Assembly (NCBI RefSeq): GCF_009727055.1
Contig: NC_052359.1
Coordinates: forward strand, 16,400,688 to 16,464,687
Length of the DNA stretch: 64,000 nucleotides
From: Benincasa hispida
Lineage: Eukaryota > Streptophyta > Magnoliopsida > Cucurbitales > Cucurbitaceae
Direction of reading: 5' to 3'
Shown one piece after another: positions 45,555-58,671 of this stretch. The notes under the pieces are model-generated. The model was not told where the DNA came from and ran no database searches. It saw nothing but the letters and a program-made list of their open reading frames with translations. The position numbers and the translations under genes were made by a program. Each line of letters starts with the position of its first letter. Position 1 is the stretch's first letter.

Positions 45555-47634
45555 TTGCTGGAAAAGTAAACAAATTATTAGAGAAATGATTTAACTCTTT
45601 TTAATCCAATTTATTTGGCAAAAATAATGTACCCATTCTCATTATTATTTTGTTACGATACTTCGATGAGTCAGAATAGCCCCCATCGAAGGGCAGTTGA
45701 CTACTCCTTCATTGAATCACGACATTCTTAACTAAATACTAATGCCAGAATAACTTTTATCCTTATAGTGCTTAGTTACCATTTATTTGGTCAAAAACTT
45801 TACTAACACTTAGTAAGTCTTGTAAGTGTATACCCGCCACTTTCGAATTACAGATATCTGGAATCAAACAGGCCCTCAAAGGAGAAATAATTGTTTGAAA
45901 ATAGACCTAAGCAAACCTATCCATTTCTAGAGTTCACGGTGTTCCAAATCCTATATGACAACCCTCCGAAGGGATAGCCATCACTAAACGACTAGTAAAG
46001 GGTCACATAAAGCCAACCAGCAGGCGCAACATAGGAATCTCATGGTGTGACCTAATGGAATAGATCGTAGGACGTGTTGACACACACCCTTCACCTACTT
46101 ACTATGAATTACTTCCCCTATTCACCTTGTTATTGACTCATGCAAACACTTTTCGAAGGGAAGTTGCCGCTAATAACAACTCGAAGTTGAGGATGGATCT
46201 CATGGTGTGAACTCTAAGGGATGTGAGAGTTAGAAATAATATATCTCATATACTATTAATCTTCCACCGAAGTGTTCTATTTTATAAAAGATTGGGTATT
46301 TACTTGGTAATTAACCGGCTAATATTTAACAACCTAAGTCTAGGTAGTTTTTCCTAGTATAACTCTTATACCGGGATTAACCCATGATGTCTAAGTGATA
46401 AACCAATTTTATTACCTTACACCATTCATGCATGCTCATAAACTAGGGTTATTGACTTAGACGCTAGTTTGATCTTCAGGTAGGAGGTGTTCCATAAACC
46501 GTCAACTTAAGTACCCCCAACCTTAGACAAGATCTCCCGGGTAAGTAAACAACTCTTGTTTAACTAGTAATCGACCTATTCTAACTCTTAAAAAGGCAAT
46601 TGAATTGCACTAGTTAACCCTAGGCGAGCATGCATCTTATCTATGTCATAGATTTTAAAAGTCTAGATCATTTTATAACAATTATAAAATAAATTATAAC
46701 ATTTATAACCCTAGAACATTCATCTATAATATGCTTCCTTAAACAAACATGCTTTAATATAACACTTATATTAAAACCTAGCATGCATACTATATACATT
46801 ATAACACTTATAACATATAATAAATGCATGCCACATGTTTATCCTATGGTGGAGGTTTTAAAAAACTGTATGGCATACTTTATGCATACATAATCAAACA
46901 ATATTATACATCACATGCATAATAAGTAAACAACACTAAAGTGGACCGATTTTGGCATTAAAAGCAAACAAACAACTAAATTATTACATAATTCAGCAAG
47001 CAGATCCCTTGAACTGGCTTCAAACACTTTGAACCGACTCGAACTAGCTTGAAAACACCAAAAACCAGGTTGAACCGATCAAACCGGCTCAACCAAGTCA
47101 ACTGGACTAGTCTAGACTGTCTGGACCATCTGGTCAACGCATGCAATAGCTGGTCAAAGGATGGAGCGCAGAGCAAGCCAGGTCAGACATGCAGCTGAGT
47201 CGGGTCGTAAAGGGAAGGCGTGCAAATGGGCGCTAATAGAGTTGGGTGCGAAGCAGGCGAGCCAGGCATGGACGGGTCGGATGTTGTAGATAGTTGGCGC
47301 GCACGGGTGGTCTCACTGAACTAGGTCGGGTCGCCAGGTTCTTGGGTCTAGGAGGCAGAACTCAGGTCTGAAGGCTTAAACTGGGTCTGTACAGAATTTC
47401 TCCACCAAATTGAAGCTGCCTCTTTCCTAAAAACGAACAATTACAGCCTAAAAATGACTCTAATGACTCTAGCAAATTTACACACATTAAAGCTCATAAA
47501 CATGTGACAATTACAAATTTCAACAGGAAATTAAATTGAAACTAATGCCAAAACCGTAATGTATCCACTTTAATCAATCAAACATTCATCACATGAATAA
47601 CACCCACCAAAATGCAATAGAACGTTATAAGCAT
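45555..47634 (-). other. Copia-3 long leader
   Basis: About 2.1 kb between PBS and gag with no convincing ORF. It carries the twin leader units (minus strand, around 46030-46060 and 46185-46215) and the GC-richer island with GGTTC/CGGTT repeats at about 46985-47400, in the same order as copia-P. The ORF at 46976-47176 comes from the repeat island. Confidence 0.7.
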
Positions 47635-47646
47635 GCTTCGATACCA
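47635..47646 (-). other. Copia-3 primer-binding site
   Basis: TGGTATCGAAGC on the minus strand, next to the LTR end. Initiator Met type with one change. Confidence 0.85.
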
Positions 47647-47648
47647 TT

Positions 47649-49432
47649 TGTTGGAATTAAAACGAAGCATGAACAGTGGAAGCGACTAAATCAACAACAT
47701 TCTAATTGCATTAAAATAAGAATCAGCATGTTTAAAGGGTTAGAAAATATAACCTTTGTTGAATTCACCGAAAACTTCTTCTCCCGAGCTCGATCGACAC
47801 CACCAACGATAAATCCAGCTATTCTCTGGTTGAAGAACACTGTTGTGGAACCGATATGTTAGTGAAAATAAGGGAATTTCACTATATTAAGTAGGAGAGT
47901 AAAGAGAATTTGGTGGACAAATTTAAGTTAATTGTCAAGGAAGCATTAGTCTTTTTCAATTTCAAATACAAGACAATTTATAGACAAAATCCATGCAAAA
48001 TCTCATCTTTCATGTCTTCCACTTCAAACTCCATTAGCATGTAATCTCTAGGTGTTAAGCTTAGGAAATGCCACTTCAATGTCCCATTAGTTAGTGGGAA
48101 AAAATGAAAAAAAATTTCAAATTTTAGAAAAATATTTAATTAAAACAATTTCAATTAAATAAAAAACAATAAAATTTAATATCACATATTAAATTGTTTA
48201 AGATACCTAGCTGTGATTAATCACATTAATCAAATATTAAAAAAAATACTTTCATTCTAATGTTCAAGTATACTCTAAAAAATAAATAATTAATAAATTA
48301 GTTATTTAATTGCAAATTATATCTCATATAATATACAATATTTCCTTAAGACGGAATTTGAACATTTCAAATTCTCACTTCACCTAGTTATTTAGTTTTG
48401 TGCGTATTGAGCTAGCAAGGAGACTCGATAGACCTACAGATCATGCGCTCCAACAATCCGAGACTAACCGGTCAAACTCTTTAACCTAGTTAATCAACAT
48501 CGTTAACTAATAGGACTATCCACTATAGCCTGTAGTTCAACTCCCCTCACTGTAGATATATTATGTGCCCATTTGAAATAACCGTCATCAATAAGTTGAT
48601 CCTTCACAGGTTGTTCGTAACCTCAGCTATGTCAAATACCTAAATACCTCTTAGTTACATCTTTTCTCCTTAAGTACCACTATCCCTCCAATGAACAATT
48701 TATTTAGGATCATAATCATTAAATCCATTCCCTCTCAGGCCAACGAGAGAATGGGGCCCCTTGTTCAAGACTCGGGATCTGCGCTTAAGGGAACAACCTT
48801 TTTACTATCCCTAAAATGGGTAGGAGTGAATTCCATCTTGAAAATTCTATGTCCCAAGCCATCTACTCGATCTTATCCTGTAAATAGAAGGTATATTGAG
48901 CAGCGATGTTGGACTTGCCCTCACCTATGTAGATCAAGGGACAATCAAGAATAAACAGAAGTTCATAGACAACTCAGGATTCAGATCAAGTTATCTAAGT
49001 CATCAAGAAGTGAAATTAATCAGTGTTAACAGTAAACGACATTAATATGTAACAGTGATTATTTCGTGGTATGTCTTACACAATCTCATCATATAGAACA
49101 CCCCTACTCACATGTCTCTACATGAACGAACTGATCACATCATTTATGACACTTTACAACATTTGTAACAATCATAAAGCGGGTTGTATTCAATAGTATC
49201 TCTAGAAATAGGTACCCAACCTAATCCAAGTACTATAGATGGTTTAGGCTATTTTACTCGAACTTGATCAAGTTTATGTCTCCACATAAAGTCCAAGTAT
49301 TCATGACAATAGCCAGGGGTTCGTAGTTTATTGGATTTAGAGTTATTAAACAATCAACAACACTTGACTGAATAAACTTCATATATGTTTGCTGTTTACA
49401 AAACTACGAGTTTTAGGACATACAGCCCAACA
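47649..49432 (-). repeat. 5' LTR of copia-3
   Basis: 1784 bp, minus-strand TGTTGGGCTGTATGTCC at 49432 to CCAACA at 47649, adjoining the PBS. It contains the shared block at 48412-48555. The partner 3' LTR is not in the window, consistent with truncation at 43782. Confidence 0.88.
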
Positions 49433-50699
49433 AAAACCCTCCGAGTTGATTGTCGTGGAAAAACGACTAGATAATGCCGCCTAAAAACAACAGCAGGTGC
49501 AACATAAGAATCTTACAATTCAAACTAATGGAAGAGACTGTAGGATATGCTGACACATTTCCTGCACCCACTTACTATGAAGTACTTCCCCTATTTACCT
49601 TGTTATTGACCCATACAAACACTTTCCGAATGAAGCAGTCGCGGTAACAGTGACACGAAGTCGAGCATGGATCTCACGGTGTGAACACTTAAGGACGTGA
49701 GAGCTAAAAACAAAATATCGTATATATTATTAATCTCTCTACTGAAGTGTCCTAATTATTTGGATATCTCTTGTACTTTGGTATATTTTGGCTAATGAAT
49801 ATCCTAAGTCTATGTTTTTTTATCCAATTATAACATTTATATTTGAATTTTAACCTACGATGTCTAACTAATAAAACCATTCTTCTACCTCACACCGCTA
49901 ACTCATGCTCATAAAACTGGTTAGCTACGCTTAGCATTTTGGCTATAATCCACAGGTAGCAGGTGTTACGTAAACCGTCAACTTAAGTACCTCTAGCCTT
50001 AGACAGAATTATAGACCGATTGAGTTTGTAATCGAGTATTATAAGATAACGACTTATTTTAACTATTAAAACAATTTGTTATTAAATTTAAGTGAGAATG
50101 CAATTTATCTTTGTTATAGATTTTGAATGTTTAATTCATTTTATAACTCTTAAAAAACTATAGACGTGCTATAACATACACTTAAGCATTCCATACTTTA
50201 ATATAACAATTATATTAAACTTATGAAACCCTAAACATGGATACTATATATTATAACTAATTTATAACATTTGTTAATGCATGAAACATGCTTTTCTATG
50301 GTGAGATTTTAAATCTACATGACATACAATATGTACATACATGTTTTAATTTAAATATAACATACATCACGCTTTAAGATGAACAATGTCGTGATGCTCT
50401 AAAAATAACATCGCGACACTGCGAAGGTAGTATCTCATTTTCCAGTTTTCTCCAGCTGACCTTGCTTGCTTGAATGTTCAATTACAACTTAATTTCAACT
50501 CTATTGACTCCAATAAAATTACAGACCCTTATGCACACATTAATGGTCATCAATCAATAGCCAATTACAATTACAACATCATAATCAAAGAAGAATCTAA
50601 TGTCAAAACTGTAAGAACATCCATATTAGTCACATAACATGCATCTCAAGAAATTCACCCACCAAACTCACATTAATGTTAATTGAGTGCTTAAATCAT
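49433..50699 (-). other. Copia-4 leader, cut by copia-3
   Basis: Runs on the minus strand from the PBS at 50711 to 49433. It contains the twin leader units near 49500-49530 and 49670-49700, aligned with those of copia-3 and copia-P. It stops at 49433 where copia-3 begins; the rest of the leader and the gag start are not found on the other side at 42763. No coding region is seen. Confidence 0.7.
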
Positions 50700-50711
50700 G
50701 CTCTGATACCA
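50700..50711 (-). other. Copia-4 primer-binding site
   Basis: TGGTATCAGAGC on the minus strand: a perfect initiator-Met-type copia PBS, two bases from the LTR end. Confidence 0.92.
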
Positions 50712-50713
50712 AT

Positions 50714-52568
50714 TGATAGAGTATTCATGCAAAATACGGAAGCCAATATAATCATTAAGCAGTCTAATTATAATTAATTTGAGTAACAAGCATGCTAAAA
50801 ACAAAGTTTTGTAGAAAAGGGTTTTAGTTTTACAACCTTTGTAGAAAAACACTTAATCCTTGCAGACCCCACGAAATTGACCTATAATTTTTTCATTATA
50901 CCACCAAGAGTGTCTTCTCTACTAATCCCAGTATTGGATTGAGTGGTGAAACTCCAAATTGAGAGGGAATTTTGAGTGGTTTGGAGAGGGTTTGGGAGAA
51001 AATTTTCCAGCAGAATTTTCTTTTTCCAAATTCAATTGCATCTCCTCTAAAACTGATTGATTCTCAACTTTTAATTAGATAAGCATGCAAGCACTTGAAT
51101 AATCAGCTGATTGACACTTCAAAGAGCATTATACAAGTAAACTAGGTTTTAAATTGTAGGTAAATCCACTACGAAAGTGAATTTAGGTAAAATCCACTTA
51201 ATTCACTTATTTTCCAATTTTAATTATATTTAATTTAAAACTCAAATTAAATATAATTTAAATTCAATTACAAAACCTAAATTTCTTTTAAAATTGAACT
51301 GAGTTGAATTTAATTAGTTAAATAATAATTATTTAATATCAAATATGAAATAGATAAACACCTAATTCAAACATGAATCCCTATCCATGTAATCAATATT
51401 TAAATATATTGAACTATCCAAATATATTTAATTTCAACAAATTTAAACATTAATTATATCAAATGTAATTATCCAAACCCTAAATTGAATTTGAACATTT
51501 CAAATTCACTTAATATTCTAATCCAAGGTTTAATCTTTTACGAGCTAGTACAGGGAGCTTACGAACCAACAAATCATGAGCTCCAACGATTTGAGATTAA
51601 TTGGCTAAACTCTTTATACCAAATTAATCAATATTCGTTAACTCGAGACATACCATAATAGCTTGGTAGTTACACTCTCCTCACTATAGATTTATTTATG
51701 TCCACTTTATTTAACCATAATCAGTAAGTCAATCTTTCATAGATTGTTCGTATTTATAGCTAGGTCAAAATTACCGTTTTAACCCAGTAAATACATCTTG
51801 CTCCTTAAGTCTTCATTGATCCTCTATTGAACAATTTTTTTAAATTCCAACTAATAAACCATATCCCTCTCTGTCATGAGAGGGCGGGTCCCTTTGTTCA
51901 AGTCTAGGAATCGGTACTTAAGGGAACAACCTATCTACTAACCCTAAGATGAATAGGAGTGAATTCCTTCTTGCATGGCTATGTCCCCAGCTATCTATTC
52001 TATTTTATCCCTAAAATGGGAGGTTTATTGAGCGGTGATGTTGAACCACTCTCACTTATGCAGATCAAAGGATAATATCGAATAAATAGTTGCTCACAGT
52101 TAACTCAAGATTAAGATCAAGTTATCTTAGGTCATCGATTTGAAATAGTCAGTTTTAACAGTAAATGGTTATTATAAAGAAAAGTGACTATTTTCGATCT
52201 GGTCTTATGCAAACGTCTTTTGAATAGGACATCCCCACTCACATGTCTCCACATAAACGATTTCAGGATCACATCGTTTGTATCAATAAACAAAGTGGGT
52301 CGCATTCATAGTGTCTTCAAGATGAGGTACCCAATCTCATCCATATACTTATAGACCTTTTTGGCTATATACTAAAACTTGATCCTCTTTTATGTCTCTA
52401 CATAAAGTTAAAGTATTCATACTATAGCCATGGGATTGTTTATTGGATTTTATAACATAATGTAATTTCAATTACACTTTTATTGAATAGAGTTTCAATA
52501 ATACTTTTATTGCATAGAATAGAATATGTTTAAACAATGCGAACTGCAGTTTTAGGACATTCCCAACA
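50714..52568 (-). repeat. 5' LTR of copia-4
   Basis: 1855 bp, minus-strand TGTTGGGAATGTCC at 52568 to CTCTATCA at 50714, directly followed by the PBS. Collinear with 20686-21083, 24914-24933 and 26645-27080. It sits in an LTR-D remnant that resumes at 52569. Confidence 0.9.
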
Positions 52569-52752
52569 TCAAGTACGCATGTAACAGCTTTACATCTTAG
52601 TTTATTGGATTTAGGTTATTTCTAAAACGAAATGAGTAATTCAAACATTCAATAACAACTTTATTGAATCAAACTTCAATAACATCTATATTTGATTAAC
52701 ATAATAAGTTTATTGTTTACAAACCACGAGTTTTAGGACATAAAACCTAACA
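52569..52752 (-). repeat. Fragment of copia LTR-D (5' end)
   Basis: Minus-strand start TGTTAGGTTTTATGTCC at 52752; matches 24720-24908. Cut at 52568 by the 5' LTR of copia-4, and abutting the Athila B LTR on the other side. Confidence 0.8.
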
Positions 52753-54010
52753 AAGCCATGCGACGAAGCTACTTCATCAACAAATCTGAGAGTCAAACGC
52801 ATCTTAAGGGACCATCAACAACTGCAGAAATGAACATTCAAAAGTTATCTAACGCACCTGCCACCGTCCTGTGTGGCAGAAGTGGTCCCCGTGTCCAGCT
52901 TTATATATATCCGAGCCCAAATCAAGAATTCCACATACCAAGAGGAACAATTGAAGAGAGAGTCATACACCATTTTTGAGAAAGAAGAACTTCTCTAGAA
53001 TTCAAGAGTTTCCAAATAACCTTCTTCCTCCACCATTCTTGAGGTGATCTTCCTTGGAAAACCTCTATCATCGCCATCGGAGAAGAATATTCAAGAGAGG
53101 AATATTTTCCTTACCCAACCGCAGAGCACAGATTCACATCCATTTCAGATCAACGGAAGTAAGGGTTGTCGGCGATCATCATCTCTAGCAAGTCATCTTT
53201 TATTTTCTCTTATCTCATCACTTGTTGTATTTACATCTCTACACACTTCTATTTGATCTTGCAACAAACTTATTCCATTTTAATAACTACATCATGATTT
53301 CACCCTCTATCTCTTCCACTTTTATTTTTCTTACTGTGAGCAACTAGATCCCTAGTGAGTTGGGATGAGTTAATCTTCATTCTGATGAGCATAGTGATTA
53401 AGAAATTATTCGTTCGGGCAATGAAGCTTTAAATTAAACTTGTGATTCCTTTAAATCATTAACTACTTGAGAGAGCAAGTGATTATGGATTTCATTGACC
53501 TTAGTAAGTTAATTGTTTAAGATAAACACTTCCTTGCATTCCAAGTAACCTAAGCATGCATCATGGTGACATGATTTATGTGGCTCTCACCAAGAGGTGG
53601 AGTCCGAAAATTTATGAACATAAACATGGGCTTATCATTAGGTTCAAAGGTTTGAGGATTGCTTGTTCCAACTCCAGTCGCTCATTTATTTCTTTTTCAA
53701 TCAAAATTATGTGCTATAAATTAATAATCACATTCTCACTCACACACTTTCTCAACGTCTTTACTTGCGTTTATTTAGTTTATGCATTATAAAAGTTACT
53801 ACATCACCATTTATTGACAAACACACCCTGCATTTAATAGTAGAGATTCATTAATTGAACTTGTTCTTACTTTAATTGAGATCCCCCTGTTCGAATTCAG
53901 TCCTCATCGAGACTACCTTCTAATTAGTTATACTTGGGCTCTTAAGAGAAAACTTGGGTGAGTTATTAGAGATTGAGTACATATTATTGAGCATGATTGA
54001 GCACACAACA
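52753..54010 (+). repeat. Athila B 5' LTR, 5'-truncated
   Basis: Identified because it ends directly before an Athila PBS and carries the tail text seen in other Athila LTRs ('agagagcaagtgattatgg', 'ggtttgaggattgcttg', 'ttatacttgggctc'). 52900-52915 'tttatatatatccga' may be the TATA region. The start is missing against the LTR-D fragment. The ORFs here (52758-52979, 53044-53256) show no similarity I can recognise. Confidence 0.75.
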
Positions 54011-54016
54011 AGTTTT

Positions 54017-54036
54017 TGGCGTCGTTGACATGGACC
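54017..54036 (+). other. Athila B primer-binding site
   Basis: TGGCGTCGTTGACATGGACC after 'agtttt', same spacing as at 10507. Only the first 11 bases follow the tRNA-Asp complement well. Confidence 0.8.
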
Positions 54037-54220
54037 GAGATTAGAGTTATCTAATTTTGTTTCTGGTTTTTGGCTTTGTTTGAAGGCATCCTCGACCTAA
54101 GAAATATTTCAATTGTCATTAGAATTTTGCAAATCAAGAGGTCCTTTTGTAGGATAGCCAAAACAAGCTAACGCAAGAGACAGGGATAGAGAAATATAGT
54201 GGACCAACAAGATCGACCTG

Positions 54221-57200
54221 ATGCACCATCTTGCAAATAACGCCAATGCTCAGGCCAATGCACATACTAATTCAATTATCTCAGTGCATGATCGAAATGG
54301 AAGGATTAAAGAGTATGTGTTGCCTAACTCTTATGATTTCTCACCAGCAATCATACGTCCGAACTTCAACGATACAAGATTTAAGATGAAGGTAGTCATG
54401 TTGCAAATGATCCAAGCAGCTGACTAGTTTAGGGGTGCACAAGGAGAATATTGTAGGAATGTATCAGCAACAGCAGAAGCAACAAGGATAATTTAAGCAC
54501 TCTAATTTAGTAATTTTAGCAAACTATAAAGCATGCTCTTGCAGAAACAAGTGAGTTTCATGACATACCTTTGTAGAACTTCTTCAAAGCTCCTCCAACT
54601 GCAATCTTCTCCGAATCTCATTGCAGACCACCTTAAGATCTTCCCCACTATTCTCTTGGTGCTCTAGATTGAATTGTGGGACTCAAAACAAGCTTGAATC
54701 AAAGGATTATGGAGAATTTCTCACAACAGCAATCTTGTTGAAGAACACTTTCTTCACCACAAATTTTCAGCTAAAATTCTCATGATTGATTACCACAAAT
54801 TCACTCCATTCTCTTCAAATATTGCAGATCATCATGCAAGAAAGAGAGTTGCATGAGTTGCAACTCATGCTTGGAGTTAATGAAGAAGAGGAAATGGGAT
54901 TGTGTGAGCATGAAGAAGATGGATAATGGAATATCAAAATATTCTATTTGTGCGTGGTTTTTTCCAATTTTCCAATTTATCTCAAAATCAAAACTTAATA
55001 TTTAAAATCCATTTTGATTTTAAAACTGAAAAATATAATTTTATAAAAAAACTTAATTAATTTCATATCAAATATTAAATAATTTTTACACATATCCATC
55101 TTTATATATTTAAATCATATTTAAATATAAATTCTCCTATTCTGTTTAGTTCTCAAATTAAACAAGTAATTATATCTCATATAATTACTAATTCCCTTAA
55201 TTCTAATTTGAACATTTCAAATTAACTTACCACGCTACTCTAGAACTAATCCATTACGAGCTAGTAGGGGGACCTCGCGGACCTACGGATCATGGGCTCC
55301 AACGATCTGAGATTAATTGACTAAACTCATTAGACCAAATTAGTCCTCATTCGCTATCTAATGGGTCACTCTACTAAAGCCCAGAGTTGCACTCCCCTCA
55401 CTGTAGATATATTATGTCCACATTATTTAACCATAATCAGAAAGTTGACCATTCCCAGGTTGTTCGTAATAACGGCTAGGTCAAATATCTGTTTTACCCC
55501 CGAGATTATGTCTTATTCCTCAAGTTCCTACTGATTCTCTAATGACCAACGAGCTTGTGATCCAATTACTTAACTAAACTTTCTCAGACCAATGAGAGGG
55601 TGGGGCCCCTTGTTTAAGACCTGGATTCAGTACTTGAGAGAACAACCTTTTTCCTATCCCCAATTTGGGTAAGCATGAATTCTATCTCACACCCTATGTC
55701 CCCAGCTATCTACCTAGTCTTATCCTTGAAATGGGAGGCTTATTGAGCCGGCGCTATTGAGCCAACCCTCACCTATGCAAATTTAAGGATAATCCCAAAT
55801 AAACAGGAGTTCATAGTTAGCTCATGATTAAGATCGAGTTACCTAGGTCATCTAAGTGAAATAGTCAGTCTTATACAGTAAACGGCGTTATAAAGTAAGA
55901 GTGACTTATTTCTTGGTCTGATCTTATGCAAACTCATTGCATAGGATGCCCCCACTCCTCATGTCATAACATGTACGAATTAGGATCACATCGTATGTAG
56001 CACTTTACAACTCTTTGTAACAACTACAGAGTAGGCCGCATCCAATAGTGTTATCAAAATAAGCTACCAAACCTTATTAATGTACTATAGATCATTTTCA
56101 CTATTTACTCGAACCTGATCCCCTCTTATGTCTCCACATAAAGTTCAAGTACTCATAAAATAGTCATGAGTCTTAGTTTATTGGATTTAGACTTTCATAC
56201 AATTTATAAAATCAATAATAAGTTTATTGATTATAGAAAATGTTTATCATCTTATAAACTGCGAGTTTTAGGATATAAAACCCAACAAATATCCATATGC
56301 ACATTTAAAAAGCTTTTATGAAAATTTGCAATACCTTCAAGATTCCTTGAATCACCGCTAAAAGGATTAGGCTTTCATTGTTCCCATTCACTATTAGAGA
56401 TGAGTGAGACATCGGGTTTAATCTCTTGAACAAAGGGCGATCTCAACATGGGAGCATATGGTTGAGAAGTTTATGGAGAAATACTTCCCACCAAATGTCA
56501 ATGCTAAATGTAGAAGAGACGGCACCAACTTCGTACAAAAAGAATAAAAAAACTTTGAATGGCACATGGGCCAGATGCAAGAGACTTCAAAGAAATTGTC
56601 CACACCACGATTTATCTGATTGCATTCAAATTGAGATATTTTATTATGGGTTAAATAAGTCATCAAAATCAGCAGCCGATTCTACCGCCACAAGGGGATT
56701 AATGGAAAAAAAGATACACAGAGGCCGAGACTATTTTGGATAGAATTTCACGTAGTAATAAAGAATGGGTTGATGATGGTTATGGAACAAGAACCTTGGA
56801 GAGGAAATCTACAACTGTTGGAACATCAGAGATAAAAGCGATCTAACTTAATAAAGGTTATGACAATGAATCAAGTCAATGCTAGTAGCATAAATCAAGT
56901 CAACGTGTTGAGCCAGGTTGTTGCAGGTGGGTGCATAGGATGTGATGTGCCACACAGTTTTGATATGTGCCCACTTAATCTCCAATCAGTCTGCTTCATT
57001 AGAAACAATTCCTATAGCAAAACATATAATCCAGGATGGAAAAGCCATCCAAATTTTTCATGTGGAGGAAATCATCGAAATGACCAAACTGGGGCACAAC
57101 AACAAGGAAATAGATGCACTTCGTCAGTCTTCTACCAAACATCTCAGGGTAATCGACAGACTCAGAGCAGATCCCATCAATCATCTAGTTCGCCAATGCC

Positions 57201-57348
57201 CCTTGAATCACTTGTAAAAGAATATATTCAGAAAGACGGTGCATTGTTCCATAGCCGAGCATCTTCTATCATAGATTTAGAGCTTCAAGTGGGTCAGATT
57301 GCTGGAGAGTTAACGGAGACATTAAAGGACGCTACCCAGCAATACTAA
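54221..57348 (+). pseudogene. gag: Athila B gag, split by a solo LTR
   Basis: ATG 54221 lies a few codons after a stop. It reads SVHDRNGRIKEYVLPNSYDFSPAIIRPNF and FKMKVVMLQMIQAAD, parallel to Athila A. It is interrupted after ...GAQGEY at 54451, resumes at 56293 (PYAHLKSF, LQYLQDS), then is badly frayed: VEKFMEKYFPPNVNAK near 56460, the QIEIFYYGLNKSSKSAAD frame at 56426-56743, and a zinc knuckle GCIGCDVPHSFDMCPLN near 56930-56985. 56860-57348 is open (NNSYSKTYNPGWKSHPNFS, SLVKEYIQKDGALFHSRASSI, LELQVGQIAGELTE). Multiple stops and shifts. Confidence 0.85.
54452..56287 (-). mobile_element. Solo copia LTR inserted in Athila B gag
   Basis: Exact AATAT target duplication at 54447-54451 and 56288-56292. 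Minus-strand start TGTTGGGTTTTATATCC at 56287, end ACA at 54452 (TGTAGG on plus). 1836 bp with no coding region; contains the shared block at 55258-55420. Removing it rejoins the gag codons (GEY then PYAHL). Confidence 0.94.
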
Positions 57349-58671
57349 AATCCCTAGACACCCTAGCAACAATGGAAAGGAACAATGTCAAGCCATCAGC
57401 CTACAAACTGGGAAAACTCTGACCACCAGCACAAGAGAATCAAAGAGTCAAACAAAGTAATCAACATCACTTAAACGCAATCTATCTTTATCACCTCAAC
57501 TTAACTCCAATTCAACTGATTAGGCACCAGAATTATTACCTCAAAATCAAAATGACACTAGTGCACCAACAAAGGAAATTGAGCCTTTGACACAAGAAAA
57601 GAGGAAAAACTTAGCACAATATACCAGTACTTCTAGAAAGCATGTGATGAAGGACAAAGGCAAACAATCCTCACAATAGGTTGAATCGGTTACACGTCAA
57701 CCACCATAATTTCCCCAAAGATTGAAGAAGAAAAATGACAAATGGAAATTCTGACACTTCTTGACGTTTTGGAATAATTCCATATAAATATTCTGCTAGT
57801 AGAAGCATTGGAGCAAATGCCAAGCTACGTGAAGTTATTTCAAGATATTTTTTTCAAAGAAAAAGCAACTCGAAGAATTTGAAATGGTTGCTCTAATGCA
57901 TGAGTGTAGTGCGTTATTCCAAAAGTACTTGCCTACCAAAATGAAATACCACAAAAATTTTCATGTTGCCATGCTCAATCGAGGGAATGGACATGGGGCA
58001 AGCACAGTGTGACTTGGTGCAAGCATCAATCTCATGCCTCTTTTTTATTTTCAAGAAGCTGGAGATTGGTAAAGCAACGCCTATCACAGACACCTTGCAA
58101 TTGGCTGACCGCTCTTTTGCACACTAGAAGTAAAGATTGAGGATGTGCTAGTCAAGATGGATAAATTCATTTTTCTGGTTGATTTCATTATCCTAGATTA
58201 TAAAACTGATATAGAGATTCCCATCAATTTGCGAGTTGATGACCAAGAGGTGAAGTTCAATGTGTTCAACACATTTAAGTACTCAGAAGAGCTAAAATCT
58301 TACTAATTCATTGAAGAAGAAGAGTTTGATAGCTGGGAGTATTACAAAAATGAATTTGAAATTTTAGAATCAGAGGAGGATGAACACATGAATGCGATTG
58401 AAAAAATATATGCGTTTAACGAGAAGACATCATAATTTGAGTCACTGAACTTGATCAATGGAGACATTGCTAAAACCAAATCCTCTCTTCAGAAGCCTCC
58501 CTCTCTTGAACTTAAAGTTTTATCTGCTCACATAAAATACGCTTATATGGGAAATAACAACACTTTATGGGTTATTATTTCCTCTGCGTTGAGCTCTACT
58601 AATGAAGATCTTCTGTTGCAAGTACTTAACAAGTATATCAAGGCTATAGAATGGACATTTGCTGATGTACA
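57349..58671 (+). pseudogene. pol: Athila B protease remains and RT N-terminus
   Basis: 57349-57700 is the degraded gag-protease linker. VEALEQMPSYVKLFQDI near 57800 and a GASINLMPL-type protease site near 58018 are readable across frame changes; VKIEDVLVKMDKFIF and VDFIILDY follow near 58140. 58451-58690 opens the RT N-terminal part (SLELKVLSAHIKYAYMGNNNTLWVIISSAL, LNKYIKAIEWTFADV), equivalent to 14730-14880 in Athila A. It is cut at 58671 before the catalytic RT motifs. Confidence 0.8.

Larger units (their letters stand above)
20686..52568 (-). mobile_element. Copia-4: antisense Ty1/copia element expanded by nested insertions
   Basis: Proposed single element in pieces: 5' LTR 50714-52568, initiator-Met-type PBS 50700-50711, leader 49433-50699, gag-protease 41995-42763, integrase-RT-RNase H 27230-30064, and 3' LTR 27080 down to 20686. 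The two LTRs share their start (TGTTGGGAATGTCC at 27080 and 52568) and a long stretch (20690-21080 against 51145-51530). Join points at 30064/41995 are exact to a 5-bp duplication. Roughly 1 kb of leader and gag start is missing between 42763 and 49433, so a deletion accompanied the copia-3 insertion. The linkage of the 5' and 3' halves is an inference from shared LTRs and collinear order. Confidence 0.7.
52753..58671 (+). mobile_element. Athila B, partial sense Athila element
   Basis: 5' LTR remnant 52753-54010, tRNA-Asp-type PBS 54017, gag (split by a solo LTR), protease remains and the start of RT, cut at 58671 by a copia LTR. The protein text is Athila-like but clearly diverged from Athila A, and its LTR end (CACACAACA) and PBS (GTCGTTGACATGG) also differ, so it is a different family. 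Confidence 0.88.

Noticed and set aside
46976..47176. 66-codon antisense ORF in the GC-rich leader island
   Set aside because: Created by CGGTT-type repeats in a retrotransposon leader; not conserved as a frame in copia-P.
50690..50714. tRNA gene fragment (initiator Met 3' end complement)
   Set aside because: Only the 12-base primer complement is present, adjacent to an LTR end; it is a primer-binding site.
52758..53256. Possible host gene exons (ORFs with a TATA-like stretch nearby)
   Set aside because: The stretch ends in an Athila primer-binding site at 54017 and carries LTR-like tail text; no protein family is recognisable.
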